A stretch of 54,044 nt of DNA from Pseudaquidulcibacter sp041917055. GTDB taxonomy: Bacteria; Pseudomonadota; Alphaproteobacteria; Caulobacterales; Aquidulcibacteraceae. Below, piece by piece: positions 41,739 through 50,529 of this stretch. How positions within the stretch are numbered: position 1 is the stretch's first letter; each line of letters opens with the position of its first letter. Below the pieces are notes generated by a model that was given only the letters and a program-made list of their open reading frames with translations, was not told the DNA's origin and did not search any database. The stretch is from assembly GCA_041917055.1 (NCBI GenBank), contig JAYRYJ010000013.1:1-54044 (forward strand), in the 5' to 3' direction. Position numbers and translations under genes: made by a program.

Positions 41739-44018
41739 ATGACAAAAACAATGTTAATAGATGCTGCGCACACGGAAGAGACCCGTGTCGTAGTAGTAGC
41801 CGGACAGGAAATTGAAGATTTTGACGTAGAAACTAAGGCAAAACAACAATTAAGAGGTAATATATATCTTGCCAAAGTAACGCGCGTCGAACCATCGCTT
41901 CAGGCCTGTTTTGTAGATTTCGGTAATATTCGCCATGGATTTTTGGCGTTTTCAGAGGTTCACCCTGATTATTATCAAATCCCTATCGCCGATCGCGAGG
42001 CTTTATTGGCCGAAGAGGCGATGCATGTCCCCGACGAATTAGCAGATGATGAGGAAGAAGCATCACGTCAAAGGCGCGCGCAAAATCGCAAATATAAAAT
42101 CCAAGACGTTTTGAAACGTCGCCAAATCATGCTTGTGCAGCCGGTTAAAGAAGTACGCGGAAATAAAGGCGCGGCCTTGACCACATATTTATCCCTCGCT
42201 GGTCGATATTGCGTATTAATGCCAAACACTCCACGCGGCGGTGGTATTTCACGCAAAATTTCGGCGGCAGGCGATAGAAAACGTCTAAAATCAATTGTTT
42301 CAAGTCTTGAAGTGCCAAAAGGCATGGGCCTTATAATCCGCACAGCAGGCGCAAAAAGAAACAAAACCGAAATCAAGCGCGATTATGAATACCTATTGCG
42401 CCTTTGGGACGATATTCGCACCCGCACATTAGAATCAGTTGCGCCATGCCTAATCCATGAGGAAGAAAGCCTTGTAAAGCGCGCCATTCGCGATCTTTAT
42501 AATAAGGATGTTGGCTCAATCATTATTGAAGGTGAACATGCCTATAAAGAGGCCAAGGAATTCGTGAAAATGCTAATTCCTAGCCATGCGCGCAAAGTCC
42601 ACCAATATAAAAATTCAACACCTTTATTCTCGCGTCTTGGTATTGATTCTAAACTTGCCGATATACATTCCGGCGTGGTGCAATTAAAATCCGGCGGCTA
42701 TGTCGTTATAAATCAGACAGAGGCTTTGGTTGCAATCGACGTAAACTCCGGCAAATCGACGCGCGAACGTTCTATTGAACAAACCGCACTAAAAACCAAT
42801 CTTGAAGCCGCCACCGAAATTGCGCGCCAAATGCGAATGCGCGACCTTGCGGGTCTTATCGTTATCGATTTTATCGATATGGAAGAGCAAAGAAACGACC
42901 GTTTGGTCGAAAAACGCATGAAAGATGCTTTAAGGCTTGATCGCGCGCGCGTTCAAATGGGCAAGATTTCGCCTTTCGGCCTTATGGAAATTTCACGCCA
43001 AAGACGCCGCGCCGGTATTTTGGAAGGTTCAAGTCACACTTGCCCGCATTGCGCAGGTTTTGGACGCGTTCGTTCGCCTTCATCAGTCGCAACACAAATT
43101 ATTCGCGAAATAGAATCGCAAAGTGGCGGTCGTCGTGGCTGTGAAATTGATGTCACAACTGATTTAAGCTCGGCAAGTTATCTTTTGAATGAAAAGCGCC
43201 GTCACTTGGCGCAATTGGAAAGCGCGCGCGGTATAATTGTGCGCGTTATTGCCGATAATTCCATTGCCAATGCCCAATATGTCATTGAATTTGTGAATCA
43301 CGGTGAAGAAATTGACGAGCCGGATTTCAATTATTCCTATATTAAAGAAATCGAAAATTCCCACCCTGACGAAATTGAAGAATTAGAAGGCGTGGAAACC
43401 GAAGATGATACTGATGATGAAACAGAAACCGTTTCGGTTTCGCGCAATAAGCGCCGTCGTCAAAAACGCCGTTCGCGCCGCAATGAAAACACTATTGTTG
43501 AAACGCAAAATGATTCAGATGTTGTAACTTCTGACGAAACCGAAGAAGCGTCAGAAAATACTGAAGAAGCTAATGAAGAAAAAAGCGAAGAGAATACTAA
43601 TCGTAACCGCCGCCGCCGTGGCCGTCGATTATTAAGAAATCGCCGCGACAGAAAACCATATCAAGAGCGTAAAGGCGAAGCCCCAGACGCACCTTTGGGC
43701 GAGACTGTGGCGACCGCCGAAGAAACTATTTTGGTTGAACCTGTTGCTGTCGAAAGCCAAACCGACGAAGTAGCCGAAACTAAACCGAAAAAACGCCCGT
43801 CGCGCGCCAAAAAGCCAAAAGCCGAAAAAACTGACGAAAGTGCTTCTATTGCTGAAAAAGTGACAGTCAGCGAAAATGCACCGCAATCAAGTGAAGCTGT
43901 ATCAGAGCCTTCGAAAGAAAATCCAAAAACACCTAAACCGCGTAAAACCGGATGGTGGGCGCGTAATGCGTCAAAACTTTTTGGATCAGAAAGCGAATCA
44001 AATGAGGGCGAATCTTAG
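41739..44018 (+). CDS. rne: Ribonuclease E
   Basis: Main endonuclease of mRNA decay and rRNA processing and scaffold of the degradosome. 759 residues. The catalytic half has an S1 domain (GNIYLAKVTRVEPSLQACFVDFG, with an acidic insertion), the 5' sensor, the DNase I-like site (AIDVNSGKSTRE and IVIDFIDM, the two metal-binding Asp), and the zinc link CPHCAGFGR. The C-terminal half is acidic then Arg-rich (RRRQKRRSRRN, RRRRGRRLLRNRR), an RNA-binding tail. It ends near KTGWWARNASKLF; in Caulobacter a GWW motif at this place binds PNPase. The ATG has GGGAG ten bases ahead. Confidence 0.95.
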   Translation: MTKTMLIDAAHTEETRVVVVAGQEIEDFDVETKAKQQLRGNIYLAKVTRVEPSLQACFVDFGNIRHGFLAFSEVHPDYYQIPIADREALLAEEAMHVPDELADDEEEASRQRRAQNRKYKIQDVLKRRQIMLVQPVKEVRGNKGAALTTYLSLAGRYCVLMPNTPRGGGISRKISAAGDRKRLKSIVSSLEVPKGMGLIIRTAGAKRNKTEIKRDYEYLLRLWDDIRTRTLESVAPCLIHEEESLVKRAIRDLYNKDVGSIIIEGEHAYKEAKEFVKMLIPSHARKVHQYKNSTPLFSRLGIDSKLADIHSGVVQLKSGGYVVINQTEALVAIDVNSGKSTRERSIEQTALKTNLEAATEIARQMRMRDLAGLIVIDFIDMEEQRNDRLVEKRMKDALRLDRARVQMGKISPFGLMEISRQRRRAGILEGSSHTCPHCAGFGRVRSPSSVATQIIREIESQSGGRRGCEIDVTTDLSSASYLLNEKRRHLAQLESARGIIVRVIADNSIANAQYVIEFVNHGEEIDEPDFNYSYIKEIENSHPDEIEELEGVETEDDTDDETETVSVSRNKRRRQKRRSRRNENTIVETQNDSDVVTSDETEEASENTEEANEEKSEENTNRNRRRRGRRLLRNRRDRKPYQERKGEAPDAPLGETVATAEETILVEPVAVESQTDEVAETKPKKRPSRAKKPKAEKTDESASIAEKVTVSENAPQSSEAVSEPSKENPKTPKPRKTGWWARNASKLFGSESESNEGES

Positions 44019-44547
44019 TTTAGTTTTTTCAGTAATTTTTCTTGCATCTTGTTCCGATATTTCTGGTCGTCCGCAAGGTGCCCCGCCTTTAAAACGGGTC
44101 GCCTTTGTTGACGTCCAAAAATATTTGGGAACTTGGTATGAAATCGCGCGTTATCCAAATTCATTTGAAAAAAACTGCGAAAATGTGACCGCGCAATATT
44201 CGATGCTTGAAGGCGGCAAGATTGGCGTTTTAAATACTTGTTTTGATAAAAATACAGGCAAAAAGCGTGATGCAAAGGCAAAAGCCAGCGTAATTGAGGG
44301 CACAAATAATGCGGCCTTGGCGGTGAATTTTGCGCCCGTGCCTTTGCCTAAAGGACAAGGCAATTACCATATATTGCATATTGACGCCGATTACTCGATT
44401 GCTTTGGTTGGCGCGCCAAGCGGCAAATATTTGTGGCTTTTGTCGCGCACACCGAAAATAGATGATAATAAATTGGCAGTTTTGTTGAATGTCGCAAAGG
44501 AAAATCAATTTGATGTTTCCAAACTGGAATATGTCAGTCAAAAATAG
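44002..44547 (+). CDS. blc: Lipocalin-family outer-membrane lipoprotein (Blc-like)
   Basis: 181 residues. A lipoprotein signal MRANLSLVFSVIFLASC has a lipobox with Cys17. The mature part has the bacterial lipocalin signature YLGTWYEIARYPNSFEKNC, a second block YSIALVGAPSGKYLWLLSRTP, and the length typical of Blc. Such proteins bind lysophospholipids or fatty acids and help maintain the envelope. The start lies 17 bases inside the end of rne in another frame, so translation is likely coupled to the degradosome gene. Confidence 0.88.
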   Translation: MRANLSLVFSVIFLASCSDISGRPQGAPPLKRVAFVDVQKYLGTWYEIARYPNSFEKNCENVTAQYSMLEGGKIGVLNTCFDKNTGKKRDAKAKASVIEGTNNAALAVNFAPVPLPKGQGNYHILHIDADYSIALVGAPSGKYLWLLSRTPKIDDNKLAVLLNVAKENQFDVSKLEYVSQK

Positions 44548-44656
44548 TTTTTGCCGTCAAACCGCCTTAATCAGCCTTCATCAGTTTCATTAAGTATTTG
44601 TGATTTTCAATTTTGAATAATTTCGCTTACAATGAATCATTGAGAGTTTCGCGCGC

Positions 44657-46030
44657 GTGTTTGACAGATTTTTATTTAGGCTTGTTTCGGTTTTGGTAGC
44701 AGTTTGCGCCATAATTTTGGGCGCGCCACAAAAGGCAAGCGCCCAATCGCTTATTCGTGACGCAGAAATCGAACGGGTTATTCGGGATTATTCAGACCCG
44801 ATTTTCACCGCCGCAGGTCTTAATCCCAAAGACATTCAAATTTATCTTGTAAGCGACAAAAGCCTCAATGCCTTTGTGACCGATGGGCAAAAAATGTTTT
44901 TGCATACCGGAATTATCCTCGAGGCCAAAACACCAAATCAATTAAAAGGCGTTATTGCGCACGAAACCGGCCATATAGCGGGTGGGCATTTGGCGCGCTC
45001 TGTTGAGGCGGAACGCGCGGCAATGGTACCTGCCTTTGTGTCTATGGCACTTGGGGTTTTGGCAATTGCGGCGGGCGCGCCAGATGCGGGTGCGGCTTTG
45101 ATGGCAAGTTCGCAACAATTCGCAATATTGAACTTTTTTGTCTATACGCGCATTCAAGAAGCCAGTGCGGATCAAGCAGCATTTGAATATATGAAAGCCA
45201 CAAATCAATCGCCGCAGGGATTGGTCGATTTCTTTGAAAAATTCCGTTATATGGAAATAATGAGTGAAGCGCGGCGCGAGCCTTATTTCCGCTCTCACCC
45301 TTTATCAAGTGATAGGATTTCATCATTAGAAACCCGCATGAAGCGTGATAAATATGAATTTACGCCGGATAGCGAAGAAGACATAAAAAAACTGCGCATT
45401 ATCCAGGCCAAGATTTTTGCCTTTGTGTATCCATCGAGCCTGACATATTCAAAATATTCCGCCAAGGATCAAAGCGAAGAGGCATTATACGCGCGCGCAA
45501 TCGCGTTTTATCGTGCACCGGATTTAGAATTTGCAACTTCGACGGTTGAAAAACTCTTGGTAATGGCGCCAAATAATCCATATTATCAAGAACTTATGGG
45601 GCAAATCTATTTTGAAAACCAAAAATCTGATAAAGCCGCGCCATTTTATAAGCGCGCCGTTGAACTTGCACCAGAAGAATCACTTTTGCGTGTCGGTTAT
45701 GCACGAACCTTGATAAATTTGGGCAGTCCTGATGATTTTGTCGAAGCCGAAAAACAATTGAAAGTCGCGATAAGGCTAGAAAATGAAAATGCATTTGCCT
45801 GGAACCAATTGGCTATCGTTGCAGATAGGCAGGGAAAACCGGGCCTTGCACGACTTGCGACCGCCGAAGAGGCTTTTGCCTTGGGGGATTATTTCCGCGC
45901 CAATAAATTTTCGCAAGTTGCAATGAAAAACCTTGAAAAATCGACACCAAATTGGCAAAGGGCCGCCGATATTCGCGCCGTTACCGACGAAATCGTCGTA
46001 AAACAAATGAAAAAAGGCAAACCTTATTAA
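44657..46030 (+). CDS. M48 metalloprotease with TPR repeats (BepA/YfgC-like)
   Basis: Periplasmic zinc protease and chaperone that helps assemble or clear outer-membrane proteins. 457 residues with a signal peptide (ending QKASAQ), the zinc motif HETGH (102-106), the third ligand in EASADQAAFEYM, and a C-terminal TPR region (about 265-445, YQELMGQIYFENQKSDKAAPFYKRAVEL and similar). The start codon is GTG with GAG ahead. It precedes a DsbA-like lipoprotein, a frequent pairing in this class. Confidence 0.92.
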   Translation: MFDRFLFRLVSVLVAVCAIILGAPQKASAQSLIRDAEIERVIRDYSDPIFTAAGLNPKDIQIYLVSDKSLNAFVTDGQKMFLHTGIILEAKTPNQLKGVIAHETGHIAGGHLARSVEAERAAMVPAFVSMALGVLAIAAGAPDAGAALMASSQQFAILNFFVYTRIQEASADQAAFEYMKATNQSPQGLVDFFEKFRYMEIMSEARREPYFRSHPLSSDRISSLETRMKRDKYEFTPDSEEDIKKLRIIQAKIFAFVYPSSLTYSKYSAKDQSEEALYARAIAFYRAPDLEFATSTVEKLLVMAPNNPYYQELMGQIYFENQKSDKAAPFYKRAVELAPEESLLRVGYARTLINLGSPDDFVEAEKQLKVAIRLENENAFAWNQLAIVADRQGKPGLARLATAEEAFALGDYFRANKFSQVAMKNLEKSTPNWQRAADIRAVTDEIVVKQMKKGKPY

Positions 46031-46089
46031 AAATTAACTAATCCCGAAGAGTTTCGGTCCTAAAATCGAATCTGATTCGGGAGTTTTGA

Positions 46090-46902
46090 ATGGATAGAAA
46101 GATGATGATAGGTTCGGCATTTATGCTTTTGGCTTTGACCGCTTGTGGCGACGACAAAAAAGACGCGCGCGCGCCAGATAGCCGCGAAGTTAGTGCCACC
46201 AAAAGCGATAGCGAAAAATCTGCTGAGGTTCTAAAATCCCTTACCAAAGAACAGCAAGAGGCAGTAAAAATCCTAATCCGTGATACTTTGGTTTCCAATC
46301 CCAAAATCCTTCTAGATGCGCAAATGGCGTTCGAGGCACAAGCGCAAAGGGAACAAAATGATTTAGCGTCCAAAGCCTTTGTAAAAATGAAAGATGAGGC
46401 CAATGTGCTTTCTTTTGGTCCGAAAGATGCCAAAGTTACGGTAATCGAATTTTTTGACTATAAATGCGGTTTTTGCCACGCCGCCAATCCCTTTATGCAA
46501 AAAACCATGGAAAAGCATAAGGATGTTCGCTTTATTTTCAAAGAACTACCAATTTTAAGCCAAAATTCTATTGTCGCAGCTAAAGCCGCGATTGCATCCA
46601 ATTCGCAGGGCAAATATTTGGCTTTCCACCGCGCTTTATTGTCCGCAAAAGGTGATTTGGGTTTTGACCAAATTATGTCAGTCGCCGCTTCTGTCGGTCT
46701 TGATACTAAAAAACTTGAAGCCGATATGAAATCGGAAAGTGTTCAAAAACTTTTGGACGAAACTAAAAAACAGGCGGAAGAATTGCAAATTTCCGGCACG
46801 CCGACTTTCCTAATCAATGGCAAATTAATCGGTGGCTTTAGCCCAACCGACGTAGAATCCACAATCGGCGCCGAAAAAAGCGGCGCGAAAGCGACGGATT
46901 AA
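46090..46902 (+). CDS. DsbA-family thiol:disulfide lipoprotein
   Basis: 270 residues. A lipoprotein signal ends in LALTAC with Cys19. A charged helical segment (about 40-100) is followed by a thioredoxin-fold domain with the redox motif CGFC (Cys126 and Cys129, FFDYKCGFCHAANPFM) and the cis-Pro segment GTPTFLINGK. The helical extension before the thioredoxin fold recalls ScsC/BdbD-type proteins that oligomerise and isomerise disulfides. Just upstream are two GANTC sites (GAATC at 46068, GATTC at 46074) that CcrM might methylate. It follows the M48 gene by 59 bases. Confidence 0.9.
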   Translation: MDRKMMIGSAFMLLALTACGDDKKDARAPDSREVSATKSDSEKSAEVLKSLTKEQQEAVKILIRDTLVSNPKILLDAQMAFEAQAQREQNDLASKAFVKMKDEANVLSFGPKDAKVTVIEFFDYKCGFCHAANPFMQKTMEKHKDVRFIFKELPILSQNSIVAAKAAIASNSQGKYLAFHRALLSAKGDLGFDQIMSVAASVGLDTKKLEADMKSESVQKLLDETKKQAEELQISGTPTFLINGKLIGGFSPTDVESTIGAEKSGAKATD

Positions 46903-46978
46903 CCGCCCAACAGCACGTTTTTTGCCTGCCAGCAAAGCGATTTATTCTAAATCGCAAGACCACTCCGCCCTTCGCGCA

Positions 46979-47000
46979 CCTCCCCTTCTTCAAGGGGAGG
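46979..47000. terminator. Bidirectional hairpin between the DsbA-like gene and thiG
   Basis: A perfect 9-bp stem CCTCCCCTT/AAGGGGAGG with a CTTC loop lies between two convergent genes. No T-run follows on either side, so it may be a rho-assisted terminator or a small palindromic repeat. The rest of the 105-bp gap shows nothing else. Confidence 0.6.
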
Positions 47001-47007
47001 GGTAATT

Positions 47008-47781
47008 CTAAATCAAACCTGCCAATGGACTTGATGGGTCGGCATAGGATTTTTTGCCCATTCGCCCTGCAAGGTAAGATTCGCGGCCTGCAATAATGGC
47101 ATGTTTCATTGCGCTTGCCATCAAGACCGGGTTTTTTGCTTCGGCAATGGCGGTATTCATCAAAACCCCATCAACGCCTAATTCCATGGCGATTGTCGCG
47201 TCGGACGCGGTGCCGACACCTGCATCAACCAGAACCGGAACCCGCGCCTGTTCGACAATAAGGCGGATATTCACGCGATTTTGTATGCCAAGGCCCGAAC
47301 CGATGGGCGCGCCCAATGGCATAATCGCGCATGCACCCGCATCTTCTAATTTGCGGGCATAGACCGGGTCATCGGTGCAATATACCATAACATCAAACCC
47401 TTCGGCGATAAGGACTTTGGTCGCTTTTAAGGTCTCTTCCATATCGGGAAATAGTGTTTTTTGGTCAGAAAGAACTTCTAATTTTACAAGTTTCCAACCG
47501 CCCGCCTCGCGCGCCAAACGCAATGTGCGCAATGCGTCGTCAGAAGTGAAACAGCCCGCAGTATTGGGTAGGAAATGATATTCTTTTGGGCTAATAAAAT
47601 CGGTCAAAAGAGGTTGCGATTTATCGGTAAGATTAACGCGGCGCACCGCGACAGTAACAATCTCTGCACCTGACGCCTTTAAAGCATTCGCGTTTTCTTC
47701 ATAGGATTTGTATTTTCCGGTGCCGATAATAAGGCGCGAATTTAATTCAATTCCCGCCACTTTCCATTTATCATTTGCCAT
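47008..47781 (-). CDS. thiG: Thiazole synthase (ThiG)
   Basis: Builds the thiazole phosphate ring of thiamine from deoxyxylulose phosphate, dehydroglycine and ThiS thiocarboxylate. 257 residues, a TIM barrel with SRLIIGTGKY, TVAVRRVN, the Schiff-base Lys100 in WKLVKLEVL, PLGAPIGSGLGIQN and VDAGVGTASDA. It follows thiS by eight bases. The gene that supplies dehydroglycine (thiO or thiH) and thiC/thiE are not in the window. Confidence 0.95.
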   Translation of the reverse strand: MANDKWKVAGIELNSRLIIGTGKYKSYEENANALKASGAEIVTVAVRRVNLTDKSQPLLTDFISPKEYHFLPNTAGCFTSDDALRTLRLAREAGGWKLVKLEVLSDQKTLFPDMEETLKATKVLIAEGFDVMVYCTDDPVYARKLEDAGACAIMPLGAPIGSGLGIQNRVNIRLIVEQARVPVLVDAGVGTASDATIAMELGVDGVLMNTAIAEAKNPVLMASAMKHAIIAGRESYLAGRMGKKSYADPSSPLAGLI

Positions 47782-47789
47782 TTTTACCC

Positions 47790-48002
47790 CTATCCGCCAC
47801 CGACGAATTGCACAATTTCCAATTTATCGTCTGTTTGCAAAAAAGTTTCCGACCATAATGAGCGCGGCACAATTTCACGATTTTTCTCAATCGCAACATT
47901 GCGCGGTTCAATTTCCAATTTTGCCAATAGATCAAAAAGATTGGTTTGCGATTGAACCTCTATGGTTTCGCCATTCAAAATTATGTTGATAGTTTCTTGC
48001 AT
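47790..48002 (-). CDS. thiS: Sulfur carrier protein ThiS
   Basis: 70-residue ubiquitin-like protein whose C-terminal Gly-Gly is adenylated and thiocarboxylated to give sulfur to ThiG. It has LNGETIEVQ at the start, VAIEKNREIVPRS in the middle, and the end IVQFVGGG. Coupled to thiG. There is no sign of a TPP riboswitch in the 64 bases upstream. Confidence 0.93.
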   Translation of the reverse strand: MQETINIILNGETIEVQSQTNLFDLLAKLEIEPRNVAIEKNREIVPRSLWSETFLQTDDKLEIVQFVGGG

Positions 48003-48066
48003 AGTCTTACGTTTGCTATATTTAGGCTGTCACAATTTTTCAATCAATTAATGAAGTCTTTGAATT

Positions 48067-48513
48067 ATGAAACCAATTATTTATGTAATCAATGGGCCGA
48101 ACATCAATCTTTTGGGAATGCGCGAACCGCATATTTATGGCACTAAGACCATAAAGGATTTGCAGGAGTTTTGTGACGATTGCGCACAAAAACACGGTTT
48201 TGAATTAGATTTTCGCCAATCAAACCATGAGGGCGAGATTATTGATTGGCTTCAAGAAGCGCGCACCAAGGCCAATGCATTAATTATTAATGGCGCCGCC
48301 TTCACCCACACTTCGGTTGCCATTCACGACGCATTAAAAGCATTAGAGATTTATAAAGTTGAAGTGCATATTTCAAACCCACATTCACGCGAAGAATTTC
48401 GCAAAACTTCATTTGTCTCACCAGCTGTAAATGGCGTAATTGCGGGATTTGGCTTTGATTCTTATAGAATGGCTTTTGAAGCCTGTGCTAAATCTCTCGA
48501 TACCGCGAAGTGA
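48067..48513 (+). CDS. aroQ: 3-dehydroquinate dehydratase, type II (AroQ)
   Basis: Third step of the shikimate pathway. 148 residues with NGPNINLLGMREPHIYG (catalytic Tyr24), RQSNHEGEIIDWL, FTHTSVAIHDAL, and VHISNPHSREEFRKTSF with the catalytic His. The usual INPGAFTHTS reads INGAAFTHTS, a small variation. It precedes accB-accC, as in many alphaproteobacteria. Confidence 0.94.
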   Translation: MKPIIYVINGPNINLLGMREPHIYGTKTIKDLQEFCDDCAQKHGFELDFRQSNHEGEIIDWLQEARTKANALIINGAAFTHTSVAIHDALKALEIYKVEVHISNPHSREEFRKTSFVSPAVNGVIAGFGFDSYRMAFEACAKSLDTAK

Positions 48514-48642
48514 CCCAATCCAAATTGCCCTTAGGGAAACTTTGTCGCACAAGAAAACTTGTATTGCGTATCGTTTGCGTCTAATGACGCATTTTGGTTA
48601 AATCGTAGCAGGAAAAAACCGCTTCGAATGGGGGACATTGGA

Positions 48643-49116
48643 ATGCCGAATAACGGCTTTGATACTAAACTCGTAAAAGACCTCGCGAAAATTCTTAAAG
48701 ATTCCGAACTTACTGAAATTGAAATCGATCATGACGGCACAAAAATTCGTGTTACGCGCAATTTGACTGTCGCTGCACCAGTAACTTATGCTGCACCACC
48801 GCCTGTTCAGTTTGCTGAAGCACCAAAAGCAGCGGTTGCGCCTGCAGCAGTTGAAAAGCCTGCGGTCGAAACCGTTAATCTGGCAAATAATGTAACTTCG
48901 CCAATGGTTGGCACTGCATATTTATCGCCAGAACCAGGCGCGCGCCCATTTGTCAATGTTGGCGATACAGTGAAAGAAGGTCAGCAATTGATGATTATTG
49001 AGGCGATGAAAACCCTTAATCCAGTGAATGCACCGCGCGGCGGAACTGTTACTGCGATTTTGGTTGCCGATGCCCAGCCCGTCGAATTCGGCGAACCACT
49101 TTGCACCATAGAATAG
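48643..49116 (+). CDS. accB: Acetyl-CoA carboxylase biotin carboxyl carrier protein (AccB)
   Basis: Carries biotin between the carboxylase and the transferase in the first step of fatty-acid synthesis. 157 residues: a helical N-terminus (FDTKLVKDLAKILKDSELTEIEI), an Ala/Pro-rich hinge (about 44-78), and a biotinyl domain with Lys123 in EAMKTLNPVNAP. The ATG at 48643 has GGGGA ahead and gives the usual start; upstream in-frame starts add non-homologous residues. The 129-base gap before it probably holds the promoter. accC follows after 13 bases. Confidence 0.94.
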   Translation: MPNNGFDTKLVKDLAKILKDSELTEIEIDHDGTKIRVTRNLTVAAPVTYAAPPPVQFAEAPKAAVAPAAVEKPAVETVNLANNVTSPMVGTAYLSPEPGARPFVNVGDTVKEGQQLMIIEAMKTLNPVNAPRGGTVTAILVADAQPVEFGEPLCTIE

Positions 49117-49129
49117 AGGTCTATCCCTA

Positions 49130-50485
49130 GTGTTTGACAAGGTTCTGATAGCAAATCGCGGCGAAATCGCCCTTCGCATTCACCGCGCATGTAAAGAAAT
49201 GGGCATTTCCACGGTCGCGGTTCATTCAACAGCAGATGCCGAGGCAATGCATGTTCGTTTGGCTGATGAAAGTGTGTGTATCGGCCCACCGCAATCGGCA
49301 AAATCTTATTTGAATATTCCGGCAATTATTAGCGCGTGCGAAATTACAGGCGCACAAGCCATACACCCTGGTTACGGCTTTTTGTCTGAAAATGCGCGTT
49401 TTGCCGAAATTGTTGAGGCGCATGGCCTTACTTTTATTGGCCCTAAGCCCGAACATATCAAAATCATGGGCGATAAAATCGCCGCTAAAAACGCAGTAAA
49501 AGAGGCGGGGATTCCGGTTGTTCCAGGTTCAGACGGCGCGGTCGATACCGACGAAAAAGCCCTAAAAATTGCGCGCGAAATCGGTTTTCCGGTTTTGGTA
49601 AAAGCATCAGCTGGCGGCGGTGGGCGCGGCATGAAAATCGCACAAAATGAAGAAGATTTGTCGGTCGCCCTTTCAACTGCGCGCTCCGAAGCCAAAGGCG
49701 CATTTGGTGACGATACTGTCTATCTTGAAAAATACCTAACTTTGCCGCGCCATATTGAAATTCAAGTGATAGCAGATAGCCACGGCAATGTGGTTCATTT
49801 AGGCGAACGCGATTGTTCGCTACAACGACGCCACCAAAAAGTTTGGGAGGAGGCCCCATCACCTGCGCTTAATGCGTCTGAACGCAAAGAAATAGGTGAG
49901 ATTGTTGTCAATGCCATCAAAAAACTTGGTTATTTAGGCGTTGGCACGATTGAATTTCTTTATGAAGATGGAAAATTCTATTTCATCGAAATGAATACTC
50001 GCCTTCAAGTCGAACATCCGGTTACTGAAGCCATCACCGATATTGATTTGGTGCGCGAACAAATTCGTATTGCGGCAGGCTTCCCTATTTCCTTCACCCA
50101 AGAAGACATTGTCTTTAATGGTGTTGCCATTGAATGTCGCATTAATGCCGAAGATCCTGAAACCTTTACCCCCTGCCCCGGCACTATTGCCAATTATCAT
50201 GCGCCGGGTGGTCTTGGTGTGCGCATGGATTCGGCGATTTATGACGGTTATCGGGTTCCGCCATATTATGATAGTTTGCTTGGAAAATTGATTGTGCGTG
50301 GTAAAAATCGCCCGGAATGCCTTATGCGCTTAAAGCGCGCTTTAAGTGAAATGGTAATCGGGGGCACAAAAACCACAACACCACTTTTCCTAAAACTTTT
50401 GCAAAATCGCGATATTATTGACGGCAATTACAATATCCATTGGCTTGAAAAATGGATGGACGAAAATAATCGCCCTATTGATTAA
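49130..50485 (+). CDS. accC: Acetyl-CoA carboxylase biotin carboxylase subunit (AccC)
   Basis: ATP-dependent carboxylation of AccB-biotin. 451 residues of the ATP-grasp fold: KVLIANRGEIALRIHRACKEMG, GYGFLSENARFAE, the Gly-rich loop KASAGGGGRGMK, RDCSLQRRHQK, and FIEMNTRLQVEHPVTE with the catalytic residues. The start codon is GTG with AGAGG ahead. It is followed by a short motif also found after parE, then aat. Confidence 0.96.
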   Translation: MFDKVLIANRGEIALRIHRACKEMGISTVAVHSTADAEAMHVRLADESVCIGPPQSAKSYLNIPAIISACEITGAQAIHPGYGFLSENARFAEIVEAHGLTFIGPKPEHIKIMGDKIAAKNAVKEAGIPVVPGSDGAVDTDEKALKIAREIGFPVLVKASAGGGGRGMKIAQNEEDLSVALSTARSEAKGAFGDDTVYLEKYLTLPRHIEIQVIADSHGNVVHLGERDCSLQRRHQKVWEEAPSPALNASERKEIGEIVVNAIKKLGYLGVGTIEFLYEDGKFYFIEMNTRLQVEHPVTEAITDIDLVREQIRIAAGFPISFTQEDIVFNGVAIECRINAEDPETFTPCPGTIANYHAPGGLGVRMDSAIYDGYRVPPYYDSLLGKLIVRGKNRPECLMRLKRALSEMVIGGTKTTTPLFLKLLQNRDIIDGNYNIHWLEKWMDENNRPID

Positions 50486-50490
50486 TAATT

Positions 50491-50515
50491 TGCGCCCTGC
50501 CAAAAACATCTTTTG
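50491..50515 (+). other. Post-stop motif shared with the parE 3' end
   Basis: TGCGCCCTGCC followed by CAAAA-ACATC-TTTTG, six bases after the accC stop. The parE 3' flank (12778-12808) has the same 11-mer followed by CAAAA-TGACG-TTTTG. Function unknown; possibly a small 3' RNA structure. Confidence 0.45.
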
Positions 50516-50529
50516 ATTTTGGTGTTAAT

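Noticed and set aside
41519..41815. Small gene in the rne leader (98 codons)
   Set aside because: No ribosome-binding site or recognisable sequence, and it runs into the start of rne in another frame.
46979..47000. CRISPR-like repeat
   Set aside because: Only one copy of the palindrome is present, with no spacers.
47790..48066. TPP riboswitch ahead of thiS
   Set aside because: None of the conserved TPP riboswitch blocks (such as CUGAGA) is visible in the 64 bases before thiS.
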